Positions 15,902-22,739 of a DNA stretch of 64,000 bases are shown one piece after another. The DNA is taken from contig CAMFLR010000004.1 of the NCBI GenBank assembly GCA_945957605.1, positions 248,001 through 312,000 of the forward strand, read 5' to 3'. Position 1 is the first letter of the stretch, and each line of letters opens with the position of its first letter. The translations under genes were made by a program, and so were the position numbers. The notes under the pieces are model-generated. The model made no database searches and was not told where the DNA came from. It was given only the letters and a program-made list of their open reading frames with translations. The stretch comes from an uncultured Isosphaeraceae bacterium. GTDB taxonomy: Bacteria > Planctomycetota > Planctomycetia > Isosphaerales > Isosphaeraceae.

Positions 15902-16243
15902 TTATTTTTGCTCCTTGGGCAACGCATGTGTCCAGATGGTGGCGTCGATAAGCGAGCCACGACCTATTAGCACATTGTTTGTGAAAGGCTCTACTTCATT
16001 CAGTTTGCCGCTTTTCAGAGCATCGTAGAAGCGCCCGGTATCAGCAACCCATGAAGCGCTGGAAAGCTCTATCTCCTTATCTCCTACCCATTCGATCCGA
16101 CCGACCAAAATCATAGTCACTGTGCGGATTAGATAGCTCTCGCCGACATTGAAGCGATGCGGTTGATTGCTTACGCCAGCAACCAAAGACTGAAGCTCTT
16201 TAATCTGGCCAAACGTTAGATTATCGATATTGTATTCTTTCAT
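15902..16243 (-). CDS. Phage hypothetical protein, 113 aa
   Basis: MKEYNIDNLTFGQIKELQSL, followed by strand-rich segments (ESYLIRTVTMILVGRIEWVG). AAGGAG upstream of the ATG. Acidic, soluble. A small structure protein of unknown role. Confidence 0.62.
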   Translation of the reverse strand: MKEYNIDNLTFGQIKELQSLVAGVSNQPHRFNVGESYLIRTVTMILVGRIEWVGDKEIELSSASWVADTGRFYDALKSGKLNEVEPFTNNVLIGRGSLIDATIWTHALPKEQK

Positions 16244-16258
16244 TGTATTCTCCTTTGG

Positions 16259-16540
16259 TTAAAGTGATTCCGCTTGTTTGATGAGTTCGTTTAATGCCAT
16301 ATCTGTTCCTTCGAACATAGCTGCTCTTAAATCGTCCGCATCGACCTTCTTCAAAAACTCCAGCACGGCTTCTTTGCGAGCGGTGGATATGGCCTGGTCA
16401 ATGTCGCTGGCGAGCCTGATAGGGGTAAGCGGCTCTAATTTATCTGCAAACAGTAATGCGATCCGCTCACCCTCCGTCTGCCTCTTCCAATGCCCCGTCT
16501 CCTCGGATGGCATGAGATTAGCCTGTTCGCACTCAATCAT
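16259..16540 (-). CDS. Phage hypothetical protein ending IKQAESL
   Basis: A 93-aa protein with helical segments (IRLASDIDQAISTARKEAVL). Overlaps the HTH gene upstream by 4 bp. Its end matches the 18-aa frame at 15571-15627. Unknown. Confidence 0.58.
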   Translation of the reverse strand: MIECEQANLMPSEETGHWKRQTEGERIALLFADKLEPLTPIRLASDIDQAISTARKEAVLEFLKKVDADDLRAAMFEGTDMALNELIKQAESL

Positions 16541-16731
16541 TGCTTCACCTCCTCAATTGTTTCCTTGGCCCATAAAACGAACCACGCCCATGCGGGAAGG
16601 CGCAGTTTGCCGCTCGCCCAACGATTTACCGTGGCTCGGTCCTTCCCGGCGTCCTCAGCTAAACGACTACGCCAGTTGGGGCCGTAGAGCCGCTCTGCCT
16701 TCTCTTTGAAGAGTTCGGAGTCCGTCGTCAC
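16537..16731 (-). CDS. Small HTH regulator
   Basis: A 64-aa protein whose middle (SRLAEDAGKDRATVNRWASG) reads as a helix-turn-helix with a recognition helix ATVNRWASG. This matches Cro/XRE-like phage regulators. Starts with an ATG overlapping the stop of the upstream wHTH gene. Confidence 0.7.
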   Translation of the reverse strand: MTTDSELFKEKAERLYGPNWRSRLAEDAGKDRATVNRWASGKLRLPAWAWFVLWAKETIEEVKQ

Positions 16732-17051
16732 GCTGCCTCGCGCTTTCCGGACTTGGTCACTTTTGCCGCCTCTCTGGCCGCCATGCAGACTTTCACATCC
16801 TCGTTGAGGAAAAGCTTGGTTCCGCTGTTTACGATGTACCGAGCGAAACAGTCATTTAGCCATCTTCGGGCGGTCGTCTCCGAAACCCCCCAGCCGTTCG
16901 CCACTCTGCTTGCGGAGCGAAATTGGGCCGCCAGTTCCTCTTTCAGAACTCGCTCAAATGTTCCGTATGGCCCGGTCTCAATCTCCCGCCTGCGATCTTT
17001 TACGAGCCCCCACGCGGAGCCGAAAAGCTCATTCAGTTCTACCTTTGGCAT
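16728..17051 (-). CDS. Probable HTH DNA-binding protein
   Basis: A 107-aa basic protein with SRVANGWGVSETTARRWLND, a second helix-turn-helix (GVSETTARRW). It is the first gene of a leftward run and carries a palindrome (17110-17126) about 60 bp upstream of its ATG. May be a repressor or replication regulator. It overlaps the downstream HTH gene by ATGA. Confidence 0.68.
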   Translation of the reverse strand: MPKVELNELFGSAWGLVKDRRREIETGPYGTFERVLKEELAAQFRSASRVANGWGVSETTARRWLNDCFARYIVNSGTKLFLNEDVKVCMAAREAAKVTKSGKREAA

Positions 17052-17109
17052 GCTTCCTCCTCATTCAGCCCGGCATCATCGCCGTGGCACGAGGAGCTAT
17101 GGCACAGTT

Positions 17110-17126
17110 TGTTGCATCATGCAACA
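17110..17126. promoter_or_regulatory. Palindromic operator candidate
   Basis: TGTTGCATCATGCAACA is a perfect 8+1+8 palindrome centred on 17118. It lies between the RusA stop and the start of the HTH gene at 17051, so it can act in that gene's promoter. Its core CATCATG is also the core of the palindrome at 18297-18311. Confidence 0.6.
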
Positions 17127-17142
17127 ACTTTCGTGGCTTTGT

Positions 17143-17499
17143 TTATGCCAACGCTCGGATTGTCGCCCTCACCATTCCTGGGTCCACTTCATCCGACCAT
17201 TCAAGAACGGCCTTTTGAATGTTGCAGTCATCGCCCATCGCGTAGCAGGAAACCAGCAAATCCGAGAGCCCTTTCTCCCTGTTCGCAAGATCGCGACGTC
17301 GCTTGTCGTTGAAGCGACCGTATTCGTAATGAACCTCGACCGGCCCATCAATCGGCGTGATTTTCTGCTGGTTCAAGCGAAGCATCGCCTCTTGCTTCCA
17401 AGCCTTGTACTCGCCGGAAGGGTAGCGGCGTTCCTTGCCGGCGTAGAGATTGTTCACCGAGGGAGGAATGGGGAGGAGATAGGTTCTACTCCGGGTCAT
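17143..17499 (-). CDS. rusA: RusA-type Holliday junction resolvase
   Basis: A 118-aa protein with the RusA N-terminus (IPPSVNNLY, residues about 11-19), a catalytic acidic cluster (RRRDLANREKGLSDLLV) and the closing GDDCNIQKAVLEW, where Asp pairs bind magnesium. RusA cuts four-way junctions; phage versions resolve recombination or branched DNA before packaging. Length is as usual (about 120 aa). Confidence 0.9.
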   Translation of the reverse strand: MTRSRTYLLPIPPSVNNLYAGKERRYPSGEYKAWKQEAMLRLNQQKITPIDGPVEVHYEYGRFNDKRRRDLANREKGLSDLLVSCYAMGDDCNIQKAVLEWSDEVDPGMVRATIRALA

Positions 17500-17659
17500 A
17501 TCGAGGCTGCATCTGCTTCCAGCGAGTTTGCGTTATCGCGTTATCTTCCAAGATTTTGATCCTTACCTCCAGGGCGTTAAGTTGGCGTCCCTGCTCCTGG
17601 AGTTGGGTCCACATCACATCGATCTTTGTTACAAGGCTGCGTTCCTGAGCGGGGGTCAT
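17486..17659 (-). CDS. 57-aa coiled-coil protein
   Basis: Read on the minus strand: MTPAQERSLVTKIDVMWTQL, then EQGRQLNALEVRIKILEDN, a continuous amphipathic helix. Overlaps RusA by 14 bp and the gene upstream by ATGA, so it fits the tightly packed operon. Possibly a partner of RusA; function unknown. Confidence 0.6.
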   Translation of the reverse strand: MTPAQERSLVTKIDVMWTQLQEQGRQLNALEVRIKILEDNAITQTRWKQMQPRYDPE

Positions 17660-17916
17660 GGTTTCACGACGTTCAGAAGCGTGACGTCATCCGCGTTCTC
17701 CTGAATCAGGACTTGGCACCATACCAGAACCCTGCGAACATCACCGTTTTTCCCCGCAGCAATAGCGCTTCCACCTTTCTCAGTAAAAACCATACAGCGG
17801 GATGAGGTTCTGTACTCATCGCATATCGGAATCCAGCGAATGACGGGGCCGGCTTCGGCTTTTGATCTCTCGTGTTTGGCTACTAGGTCTTTCAAGTCTG
17901 TTATCAGGTCGCTCAT
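17656..17916 (-). CDS. Small phage protein, unknown
   Basis: An 86-aa protein with a helical N-terminus (MSDLITDLKDLVAKHERSKA) and a strand-rich rest with three Cys. Overlaps both neighbours by 4 bp. Confidence 0.55.
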   Translation of the reverse strand: MSDLITDLKDLVAKHERSKAEAGPVIRWIPICDEYRTSSRCMVFTEKGGSAIAAGKNGDVRRVLVWCQVLIQENADDVTLLNVVKP

Positions 17917-18125
17917 TTCCCATCCTTTTGCTGTTGTTTAACCTTTTTCGCTCTTTCAACTACCTTGGGGGTGATGGCATCCAGGAACGTCTCGTCATTT
18001 GCGAGCATTTCGGCAAAGCCCTTGTAGAGCTCGTTCCAGAAGTCGGTTGGCGTCGCCGAGGGCTCAAGCAATGGCTTGAAGCGGCTGAGGTCGGCAAATT
18101 GAATGCTAATGGGCTGGGTCTTCAT
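17913..18125 (-). CDS. Small phage protein, unknown
   Basis: A 70-aa helical protein (TDFWNELYKGFAEMLANDET) with a basic end. Its start overlaps the end of the HTH gene by 20 bp. Function unknown. Confidence 0.55.
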   Translation of the reverse strand: MKTQPISIQFADLSRFKPLLEPSATPTDFWNELYKGFAEMLANDETFLDAITPKVVERAKKVKQQQKDGK

Positions 18126-18288
18126 GCTTGCTCCGTTTCATCATCTCCAGCTTTCGCCTGTCGAATAGCTTCACTTTATAGGCTTCATGCTCCGGCTTGA
18201 GCTTGCCTTTGCTGAGCCACGCATAAATTGTTTGCCGAGATACTTCAAGAATATCAGCGGCTTGTGAAATATTGACTAATTCATTCAT
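18106..18288 (-). CDS. Helix-turn-helix (excisionase/MerR-like) regulator
   Basis: A 60-aa reading MNELVNISQAADILEVSRQT... with an HTH_17-like helix-turn-helix (AADILEVSRQTIYAWLSKGK). I preferred the ATG at 18288 over an ATG pair at 18306 that falls inside the palindrome. Divergent to the rightward early operon, it is placed like a Cro/repressor that reads the operator at 18297-18311. Confidence 0.72.
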   Translation of the reverse strand: MNELVNISQAADILEVSRQTIYAWLSKGKLKPEHEAYKVKLFDRRKLEMMKRSKHEDPAH

Positions 18289-18296
18289 TTTGTTGC

Positions 18297-18325
18297 TTGA
18301 CATCATGTCAACAGAGGTTTATACC
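18297..18325 (+). promoter_or_regulatory. Early promoter overlapping a perfect palindrome
   Basis: TTGACA (18297-18302), a 17-bp spacer and TATACC (18320-18325) form a near-consensus sigma-70 promoter pointing right. TTGACATCATGTCAA (18297-18311) is a perfect 7+1+7 palindrome covering the -35 box, so a dimeric repressor bound here would block it. It feeds the operon beginning at 18374. This looks like the lysogeny/early control point. Confidence 0.75.
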
Positions 18326-18373
18326 ATCAATCAATACACGCGTTCTTACACGTTGTCAACCAAGGAGAGTTTT

Positions 18374-18529
18374 ATGCTAAACGGACTCGGTGACTACCTA
18401 CCAAAGGAATATGACCGCGAGTTTTGTTTTGATTGCGGAAAGCTGAAACCGGCGGACCAGTTCGACCCGATGCGGTCTGACGGCTGCTACGATGACTGCG
18501 TTCAGAAGTTCAAGGAAGAAGGAGAATAG
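18374..18529 (+). CDS. Small Cys-rich protein, first of early operon
   Basis: A 51-aa reading from the ATG at 18374 (AGGAGA five bases upstream): MLNGLGDYLPKEYDREFCFD, then CGKLKPADQF and GCYDDCVQKF. Two C-x2-C-type pairs could form a small zinc finger. Leader gene of the rightward early operon. Confidence 0.65.
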   Translation: MLNGLGDYLPKEYDREFCFDCGKLKPADQFDPMRSDGCYDDCVQKFKEEGE

Positions 18530-18531
18530 CC

Positions 18532-18759
18532 ATGACATACGAAGAAATTTTCGCCCAAATCAATGCAGAGCTAGACCGGATGGCAGAGAACCATAAGCGG
18601 CGCGATGCCGAGATGGCCGCCCTTGAAGAGGCCATCAGACAGAAACGGGCCAAAGAACTTCGGTTAATGTGGGATGCAATCGAATTTCACATAAACAAAC
18701 CGGAGCTACGTAATCCCGTAACTAACCCGGCTACACCGGGCTTTGATTCAACCTACTAG
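18532..18759 (+). CDS. Small coiled-coil phage protein
   Basis: A 75-aa protein, highly charged helix (MTYEEIFAQINAELDRMAEN to IRQKRAKELRLMWD). GGAG before the ATG. Unknown function. Confidence 0.6.
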   Translation: MTYEEIFAQINAELDRMAENHKRRDAEMAALEEAIRQKRAKELRLMWDAIEFHINKPELRNPVTNPATPGFDSTY

Positions 18760-18771
18760 AAAGGAATAACA

Positions 18772-19017
18772 ATGGCCTACACGATTGATAAGAACATCCC
18801 GATTCCTGCCCGCCACCCAAACTTCATTCCCGAATCCCTCCCGATTCCCGCACTTGAAGTCAACGATTCCATCTTCTTTCCGCTGGCCGAAGGCAAAACC
18901 CCCAAACAGCACGTATCCAACGTTCAGTCTCGTGCTGTTAATTGGAAAAAACGGAGCGGGTGGAAATTCACTTGTCGTTCGGTCGAGGGCGGCGTTCGCG
19001 TGTGGCGGATCGCGTAG
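18772..19017 (+). CDS. Small phage protein, unknown
   Basis: An 81-aa protein with Pro-rich start (MAYTIDKNIPIPARHPNFIP) and a basic strand-rich end (NWKKRSGWKFTCRSVEGGVR), AAAGGA upstream. Function unknown. Confidence 0.6.
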   Translation: MAYTIDKNIPIPARHPNFIPESLPIPALEVNDSIFFPLAEGKTPKQHVSNVQSRAVNWKKRSGWKFTCRSVEGGVRVWRIA

Positions 19018-19025
19018 GAGACCTT

Positions 19026-19433
19026 ATGGAACAGGTAGCCCTTCCGCTCAAACCGAAACGGAAGCCCCGGAACAGAATGACGTCTGATCGCTTACAAACC
19101 GTGATCGCGTCGATCTTCAAGGGGCTTACCGCCGAGGATGCCGCTGTTGATTGCGGTGAGTCGATTCACACGTTTCACCACGTCTTGCGGGAGTTTGATC
19201 CCACGTATAGCCGGGTGCGGCGGCTTAAGCGTGAAGGGCTTACCCCAACCGAGATTATGGCTTACCCCAACAAGTCGGTTGCCCAGCTTCGGGATGACGT
19301 AGAGCTTCATCAACGAGAAGCCTACCTTGCCTCGGCGATACGGTTCCTCCTCGAACTAAACCAAGATCCAAAGTCACGCTCAGCGGTCTTGGTTGCCCTG
19401 ATGAACATCAAATCACAACGGGAGGGGTTATGA
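19026..19433 (+). CDS. Probable HTH-containing regulator, 135 aa
   Basis: Start fixed at the ATG 19026 by AGGAG eight bases upstream; MEQVALPLKPKRKPRNRMTS is a basic arm. The stretch IFKGLTAEDAAVDCGESIHT resembles a helix-turn-helix. The C-terminal helix (REAYLASAIRFLLELNQDPK) could dimerise. Probable DNA-binding role in early transcription or replication. Confidence 0.58.
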   Translation: MEQVALPLKPKRKPRNRMTSDRLQTVIASIFKGLTAEDAAVDCGESIHTFHHVLREFDPTYSRVRRLKREGLTPTEIMAYPNKSVAQLRDDVELHQREAYLASAIRFLLELNQDPKSRSAVLVALMNIKSQREGL

Positions 19434-19504
19434 AGCTTTTGGACCTTATTCCTTATGTCGTCGTAACCGGGGCCTACGTGGGCTGGATCGTGTGGGGATG
19501 GTGA
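19430..19504 (+). CDS. 24-aa membrane peptide
   Basis: MKLLDLIPYVVVTGAYVGWI plus four residues; the ATG overlaps the preceding stop (ATGA) and GGAGG precedes it. Hydrophobic throughout, so a small membrane peptide if translated. Confidence 0.5.
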   Translation: MKLLDLIPYVVVTGAYVGWIVWGW

Positions 19505-19505
19505 T

Positions 19506-19718
19506 ATGTGCGAAGTCTTTAACATAAAAGGCGAGCGGGTCCCTTCAGAAAAGAAGCGCATAGGGCCGCAAATCGACGCGGATCGGACGATCTGGGAGAT
19601 TCAGTGCTGCCTGTCGGATCTTGCTTTTGTTCCAAAGGAAAAGCTCTTGGAAATGCGGGGAGAATTAATCCGTACCCATCAATTCTTTGGAGCCATTCTA
19701 TTTGATTTAACACAATAA
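19506..19718 (+). CDS. Small phage protein, unknown
   Basis: A 70-aa protein (MCEVFNIKGERVPSEKKRIG) with an acidic helical C-terminus (KEKLLEMRGELIRTHQFFGA). Immediately after the 24-aa peptide. Unknown. Confidence 0.58.
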   Translation: MCEVFNIKGERVPSEKKRIGPQIDADRTIWEIQCCLSDLAFVPKEKLLEMRGELIRTHQFFGAILFDLTQ

Positions 19719-19728
19719 AGAGGATGTT

Positions 19729-20349
19729 ATGACCATTTACCTACCTGAAGACAAAGGAAACTTTGAACTCACCCCGCAAGGAAGCCACGTGGCTGCCTGC
19801 TACAGAGTAATCGACTTGGGTACTCAGCAAGTTGACTATCAAGGGCAAGTTAAGCACCAGCATAAAATTATGATTGGCTGGGAGCTTTCAAATGAGCTTA
19901 TGAGCGACGGCAGGCCGTTTTCAGTGCAAAAGCGATTCACGCTCTCATCGAGTAAGAAAAGTTCCCTGCGGCCATTCCTGGAAGCGTGGCGCGGTGTCCC
20001 ATTCTCGGATTCGGATTTTGGGAAATTCGACATCGGCAAGCTGATCGCTGCCCCGTGCATGCTCGGCATCGTTCACGACTCAAAAGGCGATAAGACTTAC
20101 GCAAACATCTCTTCCATCATGCGGCTTCCAAAAGGTATGGAAACGCCCAAGCTCGTAAATGATCCACTCTATTTCAGCCTCGGCGATTTCAGCCAAGGCT
20201 TGTTCAACGAACTATCCGAGGGCTTACAGGCCGTAATCGCTCGCTCTCCTGAGTATCAAAAGCTCAAGGGAAGCCATGCGGAGTACGACGGCATTCCAGA
20301 CGACGCATTGCCGGTCACGGCGGATGACCTCTCTGAAATCCCGTTCTAG
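19729..20349 (+). CDS. Phage ssDNA-binding-like protein with SSB-type acidic C-tail
   Basis: A 206-aa protein with a beta-rich core (HVAACYRVIDLGTQQVDYQG, WELSNELMSDGRPFSVQKRF) and an acidic tail ending DDLSEIPF. That ending matches the SSB C-terminal tip (DDDIPF), which recruits replication and repair partners. Phage proteins of this size and context, next to Gp157, usually bind single-stranded DNA. Role inferred; not standard SSB sequence. AGAGGA precedes the ATG. Confidence 0.72.
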   Translation: MTIYLPEDKGNFELTPQGSHVAACYRVIDLGTQQVDYQGQVKHQHKIMIGWELSNELMSDGRPFSVQKRFTLSSSKKSSLRPFLEAWRGVPFSDSDFGKFDIGKLIAAPCMLGIVHDSKGDKTYANISSIMRLPKGMETPKLVNDPLYFSLGDFSQGLFNELSEGLQAVIARSPEYQKLKGSHAEYDGIPDDALPVTADDLSEIPF

Positions 20350-20351
20350 CC

Positions 20352-20837
20352 ATGAGCAACATCAGATTAGAGTTGGAAAAGGTCGCCGAATTGCGATCTT
20401 TCCTCGGGGATGCCGATCCCGAACTTGTTCACGACATGCTGGAAGCTGAGACCGACGTTTACGAGCTGATGGATTGGGCGTTGGACAAGCTGGCCGACGA
20501 GGAGTCGATACAGGAAGCGATAAGCTCTCGGATAGCGGCTTTGAAGTGCAGGGCGGATGCGAGCGAGCGACGACACGAAAGGCTTCGCTCCGTCCTGCTT
20601 GAGTGCCTCAAGGCGACCGGCGAGAGGACCGTGCGAAGGCCAGAGGGTACGTTGACGCTGAAGCAGGCCAAACCCGGCATCCTGTCGATTGACGAAGGCG
20701 TTTTGCCTGAACGATTCTTTGTCGTGAAGAAGTCGGTGAGCCGGATTGTGCTTAATGAAGCAATTGGCAAGGGCGAAGACGTGCCGGGAGTGATTCTCTC
20801 CAACGGGGGAGAAAATTTAACAGTGCGCCGAGGCTAG
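20352..20837 (+). CDS. Siphovirus Gp157 family protein
   Basis: A 161-aa protein: an N-terminal acidic helix (HDMLEAETDVYELMDWALDK), a coiled coil with a conserved Arg-rich start (RADASERRHERLRSVLLECL) and the typical end LTLKQAKPGILSIDEGVLPE and LPERFFVVKKS. This is the Gp157 pattern. The family sits in phage recombination/replication clusters and was linked to phage resistance when expressed from plasmids in Streptococcus. It directly follows the SSB-tailed gene. Confidence 0.82.
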   Translation: MSNIRLELEKVAELRSFLGDADPELVHDMLEAETDVYELMDWALDKLADEESIQEAISSRIAALKCRADASERRHERLRSVLLECLKATGERTVRRPEGTLTLKQAKPGILSIDEGVLPERFFVVKKSVSRIVLNEAIGKGEDVPGVILSNGGENLTVRRG

Positions 20838-20872
20838 GAATCGCATATGGTGCGCCAACTTATGAGGAAATC

Positions 20873-21070
20873 ATGTTGGGTTTTGCCCGCGTCGATTCAA
20901 ACCACGTCAGCCTGCCTCAGCTATACCAGCAGCGGCGGTGGGCGGAGCGGGAACGCAGGCATGCTGAACAAAACGCCATTGAAGCGACGATCAGCAGAGC
21001 TGCCTGGGTGGATCGGTTGAAGCAGAGCGAAAGAACGAATGCTAAAGAGTACAAAGAAATAAACCATTAA
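20873..21070 (+). CDS. Small basic helical phage protein
   Basis: A 65-aa protein (QQRRWAERERRHAEQNAIEA) that is nearly all charged helix. GAGGAA upstream of the ATG. Unknown. Confidence 0.58.
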   Translation: MLGFARVDSNHVSLPQLYQQRRWAERERRHAEQNAIEATISRAAWVDRLKQSERTNAKEYKEINH

Positions 21071-21094
21071 TCGATAACATTTAGGGATAACAAA

Positions 21095-21478
21095 ATGACT
21101 CTCACTGAATTATACCTATTCCTGGTTGTACTGCCGAATGCGGAAAAGACGCTGAATGGCTTAAGCGTTATCCTCGGGTTTTCAACAATAGCTGCATTTG
21201 TTATTGCAGGCATTACAGCAATGGAGGGGGCAAAAGACATACCCAAAAGAGCATCGAAAACAGCAATAAAGTTGTTTGTTGCAGCGGTGTGTGTCGCCAT
21301 TGTGGCGATTCCATTACCTAGCAAAGAGCAAATATACACACTTGCGGGCGGTTATGTCGCAACGAATGCCAAGGATGTAAAGAGACTGCCCGATAATCTA
21401 GTGGCAGCGGCGAATAGCTGGCTCGAAAAAGCTGCCATCTCACCAGATGGTGATGCCAAGAAAAGCAAACACGATTAA
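21095..21478 (+). CDS. Three-helix phage membrane protein
   Basis: A 127-aa protein with hydrophobic stretches near residues 5-20, 25-45 (LSVILGFSTIAAFVIAGITA) and 60-75 (FVAAVCVAIVAIPLPSKEQI), followed by a soluble tail (TNAKDVKRLPDNLVAAANSW). Small phage membrane proteins of this type often protect the host from superinfection or affect the membrane; here it is an inference only. Confidence 0.6.
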   Translation: MTLTELYLFLVVLPNAEKTLNGLSVILGFSTIAAFVIAGITAMEGAKDIPKRASKTAIKLFVAAVCVAIVAIPLPSKEQIYTLAGGYVATNAKDVKRLPDNLVAAANSWLEKAAISPDGDAKKSKHD

Positions 21479-21512
21479 TGGTTCAGTAAATAACAACGAA
21501 AGGAATCAAACA

Positions 21513-21857
21513 ATGCCCACTCAAATCTATTCGATCCAAACCCGCGGCCATAACATGGGCGGCAGCCAGAGGTGTAACAGCAAAGAGGAGGCTGAAAGCA
21601 TCTACGCCACGCTTCTCGAAGCGGTAACGAGCGATAAGCCGATCTGTGAATTAGAACTAAATGGAAACAAGGTCTGCTTCCGGACGAAAGACCTGACCGG
21701 CTTCGGACTCCATGTTCATTTGGAGGAAACGCAAGAAGAAATCAAAGCTCGCCGCATCGCGGAGATCGAGAATGGCTACGGTTACAATAACGCACTCGGA
21801 TATCAAGGCGCATACGATGCAAAGAGTGTTGCCGGTTTGGGCGGTGGGCTAATTTAG
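21513..21857 (+). CDS. Phage hypothetical protein, Gly/Tyr-rich end
   Basis: Start at the ATG 21513 (AAAGGA eight bases upstream), 114 aa. It begins MPTQIYSIQTRGHNMGGSQR, has a beta-strand core with LTGFGLHVHLEETQEEIKAR, and ends in a Gly/Tyr/Ala-rich tail. Function unknown. Confidence 0.6.
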   Translation: MPTQIYSIQTRGHNMGGSQRCNSKEEAESIYATLLEAVTSDKPICELELNGNKVCFRTKDLTGFGLHVHLEETQEEIKARRIAEIENGYGYNNALGYQGAYDAKSVAGLGGGLI

Positions 21858-21892
21858 GGATTGAGTAACCGCCCGCGAAAGGCAGAGTTGGT

Positions 21893-22180
21893 ATGACTGA
21901 AGCATTTTATATTCACAACATGGATGGGATTCGTATTCAAAACTTCATCCCAACACGTGACGGAGCGATGCGAAGGGTCGCCGCAGATTATAACGGGTTT
22001 GCTGTTTCCTACCACGTAGCGGAGGACGATGAAGGAAAACTGTATCTGCGTCCTGCGCTGTCAATTATTTGCTGTGATCTAGCCCTGTCCGAGACATTGC
22101 AGGGAGCGGGGCTCAAGATCCTTCCGCATCTGCCATGCTTACCATTCATCGAAGAAAAAGAAGTTCATAACGGAGACTAA
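21893..22180 (+). CDS. Small phage protein, last of the early operon
   Basis: A 95-aa protein (MTEAFYIHNMDGIRIQNFIP), mixed alpha/beta, no recognisable motif. Followed by the oppositely oriented HEPN pair. Confidence 0.55.
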   Translation: MTEAFYIHNMDGIRIQNFIPTRDGAMRRVAADYNGFAVSYHVAEDDEGKLYLRPALSIICCDLALSETLQGAGLKILPHLPCLPFIEEKEVHNGD

Positions 22181-22210
22181 GCACACACTTTAACATTCAG
22201 CGAGATGGGT

Positions 22211-22735
22211 CTATCGCCTAAGTACGCTCTTTAAGAAGAGTTCGGTAAGAAATACACCTGACGAAGGATCGCCTTGGCATGCGGCCCAATCTGCAAACGC
22301 GCCTTCGGCTATCGTAACCCTATAGTCCGCATCAACGTGTCCTAAGGGAGTAGTAGTATCGTAGTCCGCGTCGTGTCTCGCCTGTTGTAAATCAACGAAA
22401 GTGAGTCCGATGTCGCGGAGTTGCGGTGCTATCGCGTTACCCCTCAGTGTTACTACGCCTCCCGCTCCGGTAACTGCATTAGAATAATCTTGGCACACTA
22501 ACCTCATCTTACCGTGATCAAGTGAGCGAGAGATGCGCGATCGCAGAGTGGCATCGGCGATGATCCGCGTCATACACTCATGTATAAGTAAGTGAAATAA
22601 TGCATAATATGCCGTAGACACACCCCGCCGAAGGTCCACTTCCATCGGAAGGGCGACCACAGGAGCGCCTGGTGTAATAGGAGCTGGTGGAACTAATCTT
22701 CTCGCGAGTCCAAGCAGATCGTCATGTAGTGCCAT
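22211..22735 (-). CDS. HEPN-domain protein, likely RNase or its regulator
   Basis: A 174-aa protein with the hallmark segment LRRGVSTAYYALFHLLIHEC (residues about 34-53). Helix-rich HEPN domains carry an R-x4-6-H catalytic motif; here RISRSLDHG (residues about 66-74) has R-x6-H spacing. ARHDADYDTTTP after that resembles the family's third helix. Small HEPN proteins next to a second gene usually form toxin-antitoxin or abortive infection systems that cleave RNA. It overlaps nothing and lies 4 bp downstream of its partner at 22740. Confidence 0.75.
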   Translation of the reverse strand: MALHDDLLGLARRLVPPAPITPGAPVVALPMEVDLRRGVSTAYYALFHLLIHECMTRIIADATLRSRISRSLDHGKMRLVCQDYSNAVTGAGGVVTLRGNAIAPQLRDIGLTFVDLQQARHDADYDTTTPLGHVDADYRVTIAEGAFADWAACQGDPSSGVFLTELFLKSVLRR

Positions 22736-22739
22736 TTGC

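Noticed and set aside
15571-16540. CRISPR array from the repeats near 15.75 kb
   Set aside because: Units are 6 bp with no spacers and no cas genes nearby.
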